Positions 1 to 8,617 of a stretch of DNA of 64,000 bases are shown here, piece by piece. Made by a program: the position numbers and the translations under genes. The number at the start of each line of letters is the position of its first letter. Positions within the stretch are counted from its first letter, which is position 1. The stretch spans positions 1,798,001 through 1,862,000 of the forward strand of contig NZ_AP014862.1 in the NCBI RefSeq assembly GCF_002355475.1, read 5' to 3'. The DNA comes from Pseudomonas furukawaii. GTDB taxonomy: Bacteria; Pseudomonadota; Gammaproteobacteria; Pseudomonadales; Pseudomonadaceae. The notes under the pieces were generated by a model, which had not been told where the DNA came from, did not search any database, and was given only the letters and a program-made list of their open reading frames with translations.

Positions 1-23
1 ATTCCCTCCAAGAGGAAAGCGAT

Positions 24-1043
24 ATGAGCACCCTGGACCCTGTTGAACACCTCCTGGCCAATGGCCTGAAGAACCTCTGGTACCCCATCTGCCCGGTCGG
101 CTTCATCGCCGACAGGCCGGTCTCCCTGCGTCGCCTGGGCTACAAGCTGGCCCTCTGGCGCGACACCGACGGCACCTTGCATGCCCTCGAAGACCATTGC
201 CCGCACCGGGGGGCGCCGCTGTCCCGCGGGGTGAACCTCGGCGACCGCCTGCAGTGCCCCTACCACGGCGTGGAAGTGCGCTGCGACGGCGTCACCACCC
301 GCGTGCCCGGCAGCCCCGGCTGCAAGCTGGAAGGCAGCCAGGCGACCCGTTACTTCCATGTCACCGAGGCCGCCGGCGCGGTGTGGCTGTACAACTCGGC
401 GCAGAACGTCGAGGAGGCGCCGCCCCTGGTGCTGCCGGAGCAGCTCACCGACCCGGCCTTCTCCCATTTCCTCTGCTACGCCGAGTGGCGCGGTGACTAC
501 CGCTACGTGCTGGACAACGTCATGGACCCCATGCACGGCACCTACCTGCACAAGCAGTCCCACTCCATGTCCGAAGGCGAGAGTCAGGCGAAGTTCGTCA
601 CCCGCGACACCGACACCGGTTTCATCTTCGAGAAGGACGGCCAGCGCGGGGTGAACTTCGACTGGACCGAATGGGCCGACACCGGCGTGCACTGGATGCG
701 CCTGGAGATTCCCTATCCCAAGACCGGCGGCCCGGGCGGTAATTTCCACATCGTCGGCAGCTACACGCCCATCAGTCGCGAGCTCTCGGCCGTGTTCCAC
801 TGGCGTTGCCGGGCACTGACCGGCTGGCAGCGCGATACCTGGCGCTTCCTCTACAAGAACCGCCTGGAAGCCCGCCACTGGGCGGTGCTGGAACAGGACC
901 GGGAAATGCTCGAGTTCATGGAGCCGGACGCCAACCAGCGGGAGAACCTCTACCAGCACGACCTGGGCCTGGTGCGCCTGCGCCGGCACATGAAGAACCT
1001 GGCCAAGGCCCAGCTCGAGCTGATCGAGGCCAGGCAGCTATGA
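24..1043 (+). CDS. Rieske-type oxygenase, alpha (catalytic) subunit
   Basis: Terminal oxygenase component of a Rieske non-heme iron system, 339 residues. The N-terminal Rieske [2Fe-2S] site is visible as CPHRG followed by CPYHG (Cys-x-His and Cys-x2-His, about residues 59-83). The mononuclear iron site appears as DPMHGTYLH (Asp-x2-His-x4-His), and a late Asp in LEQDREMLE fits the third ligand. The length fits the class whose partner is a single FMN/2Fe-2S reductase (vanillate demethylase or phthalate dioxygenase type). Such a reductase is the third gene of this operon. An AGAGGA ribosome site precedes the ATG, and the stop overlaps the next start (ATGA). Substrate cannot be read from sequence; aromatic ether demethylation or hydroxylation is possible. 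Confidence 0.9.
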   Translation: MSTLDPVEHLLANGLKNLWYPICPVGFIADRPVSLRRLGYKLALWRDTDGTLHALEDHCPHRGAPLSRGVNLGDRLQCPYHGVEVRCDGVTTRVPGSPGCKLEGSQATRYFHVTEAAGAVWLYNSAQNVEEAPPLVLPEQLTDPAFSHFLCYAEWRGDYRYVLDNVMDPMHGTYLHKQSHSMSEGESQAKFVTRDTDTGFIFEKDGQRGVNFDWTEWADTGVHWMRLEIPYPKTGGPGGNFHIVGSYTPISRELSAVFHWRCRALTGWQRDTWRFLYKNRLEARHWAVLEQDREMLEFMEPDANQRENLYQHDLGLVRLRRHMKNLAKAQLELIEARQL

Positions 1044-1474
1044 CCCCGGTCCGCCGCATCCGCACCGACGCCGTCCCCGAGCCGGCCAGCGCCAGCTGGT
1101 CCAACGCCCTGCTGGTGGGCCGGGAGCTGGTGATGTCCGGGATGACCGGGCACGCCGCGACCCGCCTGGCGGCGGAGCGGGGCGAGCCCCTGGACGCCCA
1201 TGCCCAGACCCTGCTGGTGCTGGGCAAGGTGAAGGCGTTGCTGGAAGCGGCGAGCGGCCATATCGGCAACATCTACAAGCTCAACATCTACGTCACCCGC
1301 ATCGACGACAAGGACGCGGTCGGGCGCGCGCGGCGCGACTTCTTCACCGGCCAGGACCACTTCCCGGCCTCCACCCTGGTGGAGGTGAGCGGGCTGGTGT
1401 TCCCGGAACTGCGGGTGGAAGTCGACGCCTGGGCGCGCCTGGACATTGATCTGACCCGCTGCGACGAAGCCTGA
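1040..1474 (+). CDS. Rid family (RidA/YjgF-like) protein, arginine-less variant
   Basis: A 144-residue member of the RidA/YjgF/UK114 trimeric family. True RidA proteins hydrolyse reactive enamine/imine intermediates and depend on an Arg in a P-A-R motif. Here the equivalent stretch reads FPASTLVEVSG, so Ser replaces that Arg, and the C-terminal part reads ELRVEVDAWA. This points to one of the Rid subfamilies that lack the deaminase Arg, so a different activity should be expected. The ATG overlaps the stop of the oxygenase gene (ATGA), implying translational coupling, and the reductase starts 14 bases downstream. An inferred role is handling an unstable product of the oxygenase. Confidence 0.85.
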   Translation: MTPVRRIRTDAVPEPASASWSNALLVGRELVMSGMTGHAATRLAAERGEPLDAHAQTLLVLGKVKALLEAASGHIGNIYKLNIYVTRIDDKDAVGRARRDFFTGQDHFPASTLVEVSGLVFPELRVEVDAWARLDIDLTRCDEA

Positions 1475-1488
1475 AACAGAGGTAGCAC

Positions 1489-2448
1489 ATGACTCACAAC
1501 AACACGGTAACGGCCTTCGTCCACACGCTGCGCTTCGAGGCGGAAGGCATCATCAGCGTGGAGCTGCGCCCCCAGGGCGACCAGGTGTTCGCACCCTTCA
1601 CCCCCGGCTCCCACATCGACCTGCACCTGGGCAATGGCCTGGTGCGCAGCTACTCGCTGTTCAACTCGCCGGAGGACAGTGGCCGCTATGTGGTGGGCAT
1701 CCTCCGCGACCGCAACAGCCGGGGCGGCTCGGCCTACGTGCACCAGAACCTGCGGGTGGGCATGCCGCTGACCATTTCCCTGCCGCGCAACCACTTCCAG
1801 CTGGACGAGGGCGCCGGGCACACGGTGCTGGTGGCCGGCGGCATCGGCGTCACCCCCATCTACTGCATGTTCAACCGCCTGCGCGCCCTGGGCCGCTCGG
1901 TGGAACTGCTCTACTGCGCCCGTTCGCGCAAGGAGGCCGCCTTCGTGGCCGAGCTGGCCGCCGTCACCGACGTACCGGTGAAGCTGCACTTCGACGATGA
2001 GCAGGGCGGGCCCATCGACCTGCGGGCCTTCCTCGCCGAACGCCCCTCCAGTGCGCACTTCTATTGCTGCGGCCCGACGCCGATGATCGAGGCCTTCGAG
2101 AACCTCTGCGAAAGCCTCGGCCACGGCAATGTCCATGTCGAGCGATTCGCCGCCGCGCCCCAGGCCCCGACTGCGCCCCAGGGCAGCTACGAGGTGCAGC
2201 TGGCGCGTTCGGCCAAGGTCATCGAAGTGCCCAGCGGAAAGTCCCTGCTGGATGCCCTGCTGGAGTCGGGGATCGAAGTGGACTGCAGCTGCCGCGAGGG
2301 CGTCTGCGGTGCCTGCGAGACGGCGGTGCTGGAAGGCGAGCCGGACCATCGCGACGGCGTCCTGACCAAGGCCGAGAAAGCGGCCAACCGGACCATGATG
2401 GTCTGCGTTTCCGGCTGCAAGGGTTCACGCCTGGTGCTGGACCTCTAG
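1489..2448 (+). CDS. FMN/NAD(P)H oxidoreductase with C-terminal plant-type 2Fe-2S ferredoxin domain
   Basis: Electron-transfer partner of the Rieske oxygenase, 319 residues, phthalate dioxygenase reductase/VanB architecture. The order is a flavin-binding barrel with RSYSLFNSP (about 52-60), an NAD-binding domain with VAGGIGVTPI (about 115-124) and CCGPTPM, then a C-terminal ferredoxin domain. The cluster ligands lie in CSCREGVCGAC with the last Cys in MMVCVSG. It would take electrons from NAD(P)H through FMN to the 2Fe-2S cluster and on to the oxygenase. It is the last gene of the three-gene operon and is followed by an intrinsic terminator. Substrate-specific naming (vanB) is not justified. 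Confidence 0.92.
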   Translation: MTHNNTVTAFVHTLRFEAEGIISVELRPQGDQVFAPFTPGSHIDLHLGNGLVRSYSLFNSPEDSGRYVVGILRDRNSRGGSAYVHQNLRVGMPLTISLPRNHFQLDEGAGHTVLVAGGIGVTPIYCMFNRLRALGRSVELLYCARSRKEAAFVAELAAVTDVPVKLHFDDEQGGPIDLRAFLAERPSSAHFYCCGPTPMIEAFENLCESLGHGNVHVERFAAAPQAPTAPQGSYEVQLARSAKVIEVPSGKSLLDALLESGIEVDCSCREGVCGACETAVLEGEPDHRDGVLTKAEKAANRTMMVCVSGCKGSRLVLDL

Positions 2449-2479
2449 TTCCCCCGAGTGCTCCTTTGCTCATCCCTTC

Positions 2480-2508
2480 GCCGGCGCTCGTGACGCCGGC
2501 TTTTTTTT
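2480..2508 (+). terminator. Intrinsic terminator of the Rieske operon
   Basis: A 7-bp stem, GCCGGCG (2480-2486) and CGCCGGC (2494-2500), is followed by eight T residues (2501-2508). The small transposable element begins at the very next base, so the T-tract is also its target duplication. Confidence 0.9.
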
Positions 2509-2902
2509 GGTTCATCGCGGATAATCGGGGAATTCCTGTTCACACTGGATCGGCGATTGTGCGTGGCGCCCTGACCAACTCCCAGTCTGCGGATACCACC
2601 CTCTCCCCCGCCCCTCTCCCAGAAGAGGAGAGGGGTGACTCGCGCCGGCAGGGGACAAGTCATCCTGCTGCCCAAACCGATCTGAAACCAGGCGAAGAAG
2701 ATGACGCCGCGCGAAGTGCCCCGTCAGGAGGCCGAGCGGATTCGTCGTGCAGGGGGACGAGCGGCATGGATGCCGCGAGAGGCGTGTGGGGCCATGGATG
2801 GCCCCTCGCGCCGTTCCCCCGGAGCGACGATGCAGCGAGGGGACCCGGCGAAGCCGGGCCGGATGCAGGGGCAAGCCCTTTGGTTCCTTTCGGCGATTGA
2901 GA

Positions 2903-4732
2903 ATCGGCATAGGGGGCGGCCATCGGGCCGCGCCCCTGCCACACCACCCGGCATGCGGGTCCGCACCGGGCGGTTCGAGAAGTTGAGGTCAGCAGAGTCG
3001 AGGTAGACCCAACCGGTCGAACCACGCCACCGTGAGCACTCCATGGATCAGACCGACACTGTTGTGCCAGAACCTGTGGCTGTTGCCGGCTATCGCCGCT
3101 GCCAGATCAGGCCATGCTCCAAGTTTGCGCAGTTCACGGTACGTTCTCCGTCCGGTTTTCCATTGTTTGAGCTGGATGGCCCTGAGTCGTCGGCGTATCC
3201 ACTCATCAAAACCCCGCCAACGACGAGGGGTTTGCGATAGACCGAAGTACGCTTTCCAACCCAGTAGGTAAGGCCTCAGGCTTTCCACCACTTGCGACAC
3301 ACTTCGGCCTCCGTTTCGAGACGTCAGCTGTCGGATGCGGCTTTTGAACCGCTGCAGTGCTTGGCTGGCCACCCCGCGTTTGATCTCGCCTTGAGCCGAC
3401 AGCCAAAAGCTGTAGCCCAGGAACTTGCGGCCAAACGCACTGGCAATCGCGCTCTTGCGTTCGTTCACTTGCAGCCTGAGTCGATCATAAAGGCGACGGA
3501 GCACTGCCATTACCCGCTGACCGGCCTTGAGGCTGCGTACGTAAACATTCGCGTCGTCCGCGTACCTGACGAAGCAATGGCCTCGTCGCTCCAACTCTTT
3601 GTCCACCTCATCCAGCAATACATTGGCCAGCAGTGGTGAAAGGGGGCCGCCTTGCGGTGTCCCTCGTTCACTGGCCACCACCACGCCGTCGATCAACGTC
3701 CCGCTGTTCAGGTAGGCCCGGACCAGACGCAGAACGCCTCGGTCGGTCACCTTTCTGCTCAGTCGAGCGATCAACAGGTCATGGTCGACGCGATCGAAAA
3801 ACTGCTCCAGATCGACGTCCACCAGGATGTTCCGCCCCGAGTGAATGTATCGCTGCGCTGCCAGTACCGCTTGGTGAGCGCTGCGACCGGGACGAAAGCC
3901 GTAGCTATGATCACTGAACCCTGGGTCCAGCAACGGCTGCAGAATCTGTAGCAGCGCCTGCTGGATCAGCCTGTCCGTCACCGTCGGGATGCCCAGCTTG
4001 CGCTCGCCACCCTCCGGCTTGGGGATCAGGACTCTACGCACCGGACTTGGCCGATACGTCCCGGCCAGCAACTGTGCCCGTATCGCGGGCCAGGCCGTTT
4101 TCAGATGCTCGACCGTCTCATCGATCCCAAGACCGTCGACGCCCGCAACACCTTTATTAGCCCGAACGCGCTTGAGCGCCAGTTGCAGGTTCTCTCTTGT
4201 CAGGACTTCTTGCAGAAGCCCTGACCCCGTGTGGTTCTGGTCATGGCGCGGACAGCCGGCTTCATCGCTGGACGCCCCGCGTCGGGCTTCACCCGTTGCA
4301 GCTCCGTCCCGCCCCGGTTTCCCGGGCATCTGATGCAAGGCCTGCTGTATCGCCATGGTGAACCTCACTCCTTCTCGTTCGGCCCTTCGCTGCAGCGCAA
4401 CTACTACGGCCTCTGCTGACTTCTCGCTCCAACTTACGTCGTTGCCCTTTCAGGCATAAGGCGAGATCTCCCCAGGTAAGAACGCCATCCTTCACCGCAC
4501 AACCGCTGCATTTACGTCACCGGGCTTTGGCCACAAGAGCTTCGCAGTACCTTGGCTGCTCGCCCTGTCCGGTAACGCCTCAGATGCAGTTCGTGTACCT
4601 CGGCTCGCGGTTTACGCTCCACGCTTCCTCCCCACACTCAGTCGCCTTCATGCAGTTGCGCTTCACTTCATTCGCTGTGGCCAGCTCAAGAGAGGACTTT
4701 CACCTCTAGGATGGCGCCCATGCTGGGCGCAC
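2903..4732 (-). mobile_element. Group II intron, copy 1 (inside the MITE)
   Basis: The intron runs on the minus strand from GTGCGCCCAGCATGGGC at 4732 (a classic GTGYG-type 5' end) to a domain V/VI region ending TATGCCGAT at 2903. It is 1830 bp and encodes one reverse transcriptase/maturase. The domain V-like hairpin lies just after the ORF (about 2930-2985). The boundaries are confirmed by the intron-free allele at 9132/9133, where the flanks are joined directly as GAGTCCCTT|TCTCAATCG. It appears identical to the copy at 6788-8617. It is oriented the same way as its host element and opposite to the second copy. Confidence 0.9.
2989..4356 (-). CDS. ltrA: Group II intron-encoded reverse transcriptase/maturase (copy 1)
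   Basis: A 455-residue protein from the ATG at 4356; a GTG four codons upstream is also open. The ATG is chosen because AAGGAG lies about 11 bases before it. The reverse transcriptase domain shows the catalytic motif FVRYADDANVYV and the RT motifs GVAGVDG, YGFRPGRSAHQA and GTPQGGPLSPLLANV. The maturase domain (RRWRGFDEWIRRRLRAI) follows at the C-terminus. No HNH endonuclease domain is present, so mobility should use a replication-primed or nick-independent route. The protein assists splicing and reverse-splices the intron RNA into DNA. It matches the product of 7164-8531. Confidence 0.93.
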   Translation of the reverse strand: MAIQQALHQMPGKPGRDGAATGEARRGASSDEAGCPRHDQNHTGSGLLQEVLTRENLQLALKRVRANKGVAGVDGLGIDETVEHLKTAWPAIRAQLLAGTYRPSPVRRVLIPKPEGGERKLGIPTVTDRLIQQALLQILQPLLDPGFSDHSYGFRPGRSAHQAVLAAQRYIHSGRNILVDVDLEQFFDRVDHDLLIARLSRKVTDRGVLRLVRAYLNSGTLIDGVVVASERGTPQGGPLSPLLANVLLDEVDKELERRGHCFVRYADDANVYVRSLKAGQRVMAVLRRLYDRLRLQVNERKSAIASAFGRKFLGYSFWLSAQGEIKRGVASQALQRFKSRIRQLTSRNGGRSVSQVVESLRPYLLGWKAYFGLSQTPRRWRGFDEWIRRRLRAIQLKQWKTGRRTYRELRKLGAWPDLAAAIAGNSHRFWHNSVGLIHGVLTVAWFDRLGLPRLC

Positions 4733-4864
4733 AAGGGACTCGCCCGGGAGGGCGAAACAGCAACTCGCAGCCTGCGCGGAAATGAGCCGAGCCCCCACAA
4801 AACCTGACACCGGTTCGACAATCCGGCTTGAGCAAGTCCCTTCCCCGATAATCTGCGAAGAACC

Positions 4865-5419
4865 TTTTTTGTCCGTGGAAAATGCACTAATCATCTAGTC
4901 CGGATAAGCGGAATGGATGAAGTTGGCTGAGGGAAGTTACAGCTTCACTCGGTCCATCCTTGTAAAAATCAAGGACCACCCATTCAGGTTTTCCTGATGA
5001 AACGACAGAACTCCCCTGAAAGTGTCACTGTGAGTATTTCTCGCACACACTTTGTGCGTTTTCGTTACCCCCGGAAAGTCAGGTTTCAAGGGCGGTACAA
5101 AAGTCCCTGTTCTATATATAAACAACTGAAAGTAAAGACTTTTTCATAAAATAACGCGCTGGCTGTCCAGTGGCATGATTCATGCTCAAAACAGCGTATC
5201 GCAGATGAAACGAAATGCGATGGAGACTGGCTGTTCGGCAGCGCTGCCGGGTAACAGCCGAACTGGCCGATGGAGAGGCCGAAAAAACAATTAACGAGCA
5301 ATAAGCGAAGCGCCTGAAATAGTCCGGTTTTGCAACTTTAAAGTTGCCTGGAAAGTTCGGGTGGCGGGCTTTGTTTGCTCAAGAAACTCTGCCTTAGCGA
5401 ACTTGCAGATGAGGTCGTA
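4865..5419 (+). other. AT-richer leader between the mobile element and the porin gene
   Basis: A 555-base stretch without a convincing gene. It is clearly richer in A/T than its surroundings (for example TTCTATATATAAAC around 5114 and AAAAAACAATTAAC around 5282), as expected for promoter and leader DNA of a regulated outer-membrane gene. It contains a candidate sigma-54 site at 5171-5186. The first bases (4865-4872) are the target duplication of the MITE. Confidence 0.6.
5171..5186 (+). promoter_or_regulatory. Candidate sigma-54 (-24/-12) promoter for the porin gene
   Basis: TGGCATGATTCATGCT shows the GG-N10-GC spacing of sigma-54 promoters, with one mismatch in each conserved block. It lies about 235 bases before the porin start, leaving a long leader. 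An enhancer-binding activator would be required and none is encoded nearby. Confidence 0.4.
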
Positions 5420-6646
5420 ATGAACAAGTACCTGCTGTCCCTTGGTCTCGCGCTGTCCACCGCTTCCGCCATGGCCGACCAGTCCGCCGGCCCGGCATCG
5501 CCCGTCGCCAAACCGGCCAAGGCGTTCCCCCATATCAGCCTGAGCAGCGATGACGGGCAGAGCACCCTGGATATCGGCGGCGCGCTGCGGATGAACTATC
5601 GCCACGAGGATTGGGACACCACCGAGAACAATGGCCGTTTCCTCTTCGATACCTTCCGCCTCGACGTGCAGGCCACCCACAAGAATCTCTTCTCCGATAT
5701 CGGCTACTGGTTCCAGGACGATGGCAAGCGTTCCATCGACCGTGGCTTCGTCGGCTACCGGTTCAGCGACACCTCCAGCCTGCAGCTGGGTGCGCCCTTC
5801 AAGCCCTTCGGCCTGGAGCCTTACCCGCAGTTCGGCTGGAGCTACCACATCCCCTTCTTCCTCGGTTACGGGGTCAGCGCCGGGGCGGGTGCCAAGTACG
5901 TCTACAAGGATGCCGACTGGCACGTCCAGGCGGGCTATTTCCCGCGCATGCTGCCCAGCGATCTCCGCTACTCGCCGGAGGTGGGGCGATTCGCGGACCT
6001 GGATGACAACGCCATCCCCTTCATCCACGGACGCCAGGACAACGAAAAGCGCGACCAGGTGAACCTGCGGGTGGCACGCAACTTCGCCGGGGACGGCTGG
6101 AAGACCGAGGTGGGCGCCTCCCTGGCCGCCGCGCGCCTGCACAACGCCACCACCGACGACGATGGCGATTACTGGGCCGGCGGCCTGCACGCGGTGTTCA
6201 ACACCGGCAACTGGACCGTCACCACCCAGGGCATCCGTTACGAGTTCGATCCGAAGAACCCCGACGGGGTCAGCGACGACGCCATCCTCATGGGGGCCAA
6301 TGGCCTGACGCCGGCGTACCTCATCGCCTCCAAGGCCTCGGTGCTGTCCTTCAACGTCGGCTACGACGTGCCGACGCCGAACATGGGGATGCTCAAGAAG
6401 CTGCGCTTCTACAACGACTACAGCCGCATGTTCAAGGACAAGAGCGGCTGGGACGACTCGCAGATGTTCACCGCCGGCGTGCAGTTCATCGCCATGCCGA
6501 TCATGGGCTGGCTGGACTTCACCTGGGGCCGCAACGCCAACCCCTACGGCGGCGCTGAAAGCGGTACCGGCTTCACCAGCGCCACCTCGTCCCGCAGCAA
6601 CGAGTGGATATTCCGTACCAACCTGAATGTCGGTTACTACTTCTGA
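5420..6646 (+). CDS. Outer-membrane porin, OprO/OprP-like family
   Basis: A 408-residue precursor. The start at 5420 is chosen because GAGG lies just before it and it gives a standard signal peptide (MNKYLLSLGLALSTASAMA, cleaved after AMA). The mature part is rich in alternating hydrophobic/aromatic strands (IGYWFQDDG, FVGYRF, KPFGLEPY, NVGYYF) and ends in Phe, the usual outer-membrane beta-barrel signature. The pattern resembles phosphate-selective porins O and P and related porins in catabolic loci. It stands alone between two inverted group II introns, so it may have moved with the island. A link to the upstream Rieske oxygenase is plausible but unproven. Confidence 0.75.
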   Translation: MNKYLLSLGLALSTASAMADQSAGPASPVAKPAKAFPHISLSSDDGQSTLDIGGALRMNYRHEDWDTTENNGRFLFDTFRLDVQATHKNLFSDIGYWFQDDGKRSIDRGFVGYRFSDTSSLQLGAPFKPFGLEPYPQFGWSYHIPFFLGYGVSAGAGAKYVYKDADWHVQAGYFPRMLPSDLRYSPEVGRFADLDDNAIPFIHGRQDNEKRDQVNLRVARNFAGDGWKTEVGASLAAARLHNATTDDDGDYWAGGLHAVFNTGNWTVTTQGIRYEFDPKNPDGVSDDAILMGANGLTPAYLIASKASVLSFNVGYDVPTPNMGMLKKLRFYNDYSRMFKDKSGWDDSQMFTAGVQFIAMPIMGWLDFTWGRNANPYGGAESGTGFTSATSSRSNEWIFRTNLNVGYYF

Positions 6647-6787
6647 GGGGATGTAGGCGCCGGACCCGGAAGGACAGGGGCTGTGCACCGGACTGGCAGT
6701 GCGCGGTCGGGGGCCTGAGGTTTGTGGTTCAGCTCATTGCCGAGTGGGCTTCAGGTCTCTTTTTCGCCCCCCCCGGGCGAGCTCCTT

Positions 6788-8617
6788 GTGCGCCCAGCAT
6801 GGGCGCCATCCTAGAGGTGAAAGTCCTCTCTTGAGCTGGCCACAGCGAATGAAGTGAAGCGCAACTGCATGAAGGCGACTGAGTGTGGGGAGGAAGCGTG
6901 GAGCGTAAACCGCGAGCCGAGGTACACGAACTGCATCTGAGGCGTTACCGGACAGGGCGAGCAGCCAAGGTACTGCGAAGCTCTTGTGGCCAAAGCCCGG
7001 TGACGTAAATGCAGCGGTTGTGCGGTGAAGGATGGCGTTCTTACCTGGGGAGATCTCGCCTTATGCCTGAAAGGGCAACGACGTAAGTTGGAGCGAGAAG
7101 TCAGCAGAGGCCGTAGTAGTTGCGCTGCAGCGAAGGGCCGAACGAGAAGGAGTGAGGTTCACCATGGCGATACAGCAGGCCTTGCATCAGATGCCCGGGA
7201 AACCGGGGCGGGACGGAGCTGCAACGGGTGAAGCCCGACGCGGGGCGTCCAGCGATGAAGCCGGCTGTCCGCGCCATGACCAGAACCACACGGGGTCAGG
7301 GCTTCTGCAAGAAGTCCTGACAAGAGAGAACCTGCAACTGGCGCTCAAGCGCGTTCGGGCTAATAAAGGTGTTGCGGGCGTCGACGGTCTTGGGATCGAT
7401 GAGACGGTCGAGCATCTGAAAACGGCCTGGCCCGCGATACGGGCACAGTTGCTGGCCGGGACGTATCGGCCAAGTCCGGTGCGTAGAGTCCTGATCCCCA
7501 AGCCGGAGGGTGGCGAGCGCAAGCTGGGCATCCCGACGGTGACGGACAGGCTGATCCAGCAGGCGCTGCTACAGATTCTGCAGCCGTTGCTGGACCCAGG
7601 GTTCAGTGATCATAGCTACGGCTTTCGTCCCGGTCGCAGCGCTCACCAAGCGGTACTGGCAGCGCAGCGATACATTCACTCGGGGCGGAACATCCTGGTG
7701 GACGTCGATCTGGAGCAGTTTTTCGATCGCGTCGACCATGACCTGTTGATCGCTCGACTGAGCAGAAAGGTGACCGACCGAGGCGTTCTGCGTCTGGTCC
7801 GGGCCTACCTGAACAGCGGGACGTTGATCGACGGCGTGGTGGTGGCCAGTGAACGAGGGACACCGCAAGGCGGCCCCCTTTCACCACTGCTGGCCAATGT
7901 ATTGCTGGATGAGGTGGACAAAGAGTTGGAGCGACGAGGCCATTGCTTCGTCAGGTACGCGGACGACGCGAATGTTTACGTACGCAGCCTCAAGGCCGGT
8001 CAGCGGGTAATGGCAGTGCTCCGTCGCCTTTATGATCGACTCAGGCTGCAAGTGAACGAACGCAAGAGCGCGATTGCCAGTGCGTTTGGCCGCAAGTTCC
8101 TGGGCTACAGCTTTTGGCTGTCGGCTCAAGGCGAGATCAAACGCGGGGTGGCCAGCCAAGCACTGCAGCGGTTCAAAAGCCGCATCCGACAGCTGACGTC
8201 TCGAAACGGAGGCCGAAGTGTGTCGCAAGTGGTGGAAAGCCTGAGGCCTTACCTACTGGGTTGGAAAGCGTACTTCGGTCTATCGCAAACCCCTCGTCGT
8301 TGGCGGGGTTTTGATGAGTGGATACGCCGACGACTCAGGGCCATCCAGCTCAAACAATGGAAAACCGGACGGAGAACGTACCGTGAACTGCGCAAACTTG
8401 GAGCATGGCCTGATCTGGCAGCGGCGATAGCCGGCAACAGCCACAGGTTCTGGCACAACAGTGTCGGTCTGATCCATGGAGTGCTCACGGTGGCGTGGTT
8501 CGACCGGTTGGGTCTACCTCGACTCTGCTGACCTCAACTTCTCGAACCGCCCGGTGCGGACCCGCATGCCGGGTGGTGTGGCAGGGGCGCGGCCCGATGG
8601 CCGCCCCCTATGCCGAT
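6788..8617 (+). mobile_element. Group II intron, copy 2
   Basis: The 1830-bp intron starts GTGCGCCCAGCATGGGC at 6788 and ends TATGCCGAT at 8617. It is the same length as copy 1 and, wherever compared, the same sequence, but in opposite orientation. The 5' flank (CGGGCGAGCTCCTT) resembles that of copy 1 (CGGGCGAGTCCCTT) and the insertion point is equivalent. Both copies therefore look like homing events into the same site of related elements. Domain I structure occupies 6788 to about 7150, the ORF follows, and a domain V-like hairpin lies at about 8535-8590. Confidence 0.9.
7164..8531 (+). CDS. ltrA: Group II intron-encoded reverse transcriptase/maturase (copy 2)
   Basis: Same 455-residue product as 2989-4356, on the opposite strand. 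It shows the RT catalytic YADD motif, the upstream RT blocks and a maturase domain, with no HNH endonuclease. AAGGAG at 7147-7152 precedes the ATG; a GTG at 7152 is an alternative start. No frameshift or stop interrupts it, so the intron is probably active or recently so. The absence of any amino-acid difference between the copies points to recent duplication or to gene conversion. Confidence 0.93.
   Translation: MAIQQALHQMPGKPGRDGAATGEARRGASSDEAGCPRHDQNHTGSGLLQEVLTRENLQLALKRVRANKGVAGVDGLGIDETVEHLKTAWPAIRAQLLAGTYRPSPVRRVLIPKPEGGERKLGIPTVTDRLIQQALLQILQPLLDPGFSDHSYGFRPGRSAHQAVLAAQRYIHSGRNILVDVDLEQFFDRVDHDLLIARLSRKVTDRGVLRLVRAYLNSGTLIDGVVVASERGTPQGGPLSPLLANVLLDEVDKELERRGHCFVRYADDANVYVRSLKAGQRVMAVLRRLYDRLRLQVNERKSAIASAFGRKFLGYSFWLSAQGEIKRGVASQALQRFKSRIRQLTSRNGGRSVSQVVESLRPYLLGWKAYFGLSQTPRRWRGFDEWIRRRLRAIQLKQWKTGRRTYRELRKLGAWPDLAAAIAGNSHRFWHNSVGLIHGVLTVAWFDRLGLPRLC

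Larger units (their letters stand above)
2509..4864 (-). mobile_element. MITE-like element with ISL3-style ends, interrupted by a group II intron
   Basis: The 24-bp terminal inverted repeats lie at 2509-2532 and 4841-4864. They start GGTTCATCGCGG and, on the other strand, GGTTCTTCGCAG, both running into ATCGGGGAA. The flanks are 2501-2508 (TTTTTTTT) and 4865-4872 (TTTTTTGT), a near-perfect 8-bp target duplication. Without the 1830-bp intron (2903-4732) the element is 526 bp, closely matching the intron-free copy at 9001-9525 in inverse orientation. It carries no transposase frame, so it must be mobilised in trans. GG-starting ends and 8-bp duplications fit the ISL3 family; that assignment is inferred. 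Confidence 0.85.

Noticed and set aside
1288-2349. A 353-codon minus-strand frame opposite the reductase
   Set aside because: A GC-rich antisense shadow of the reductase gene, with no recognisable motif.
4527-4709. A 60-codon frame repeated at 6811-6993
   Set aside because: It lies in domain I of both intron copies; the RNA structure, not a protein, explains its conservation.
5291-6688. A 465-codon minus-strand frame opposite the porin
   Set aside because: Val/Gly/Ala-rich antisense translation without motifs; the plus-strand porin has a signal peptide and a C-terminal Phe.
6647-6787. A terminator or gene between the porin and intron copy 2
   Set aside because: No convincing hairpin with T-run and no codon-like frame; it is the left exon of the degraded element plus about 65 bases of ordinary spacer.
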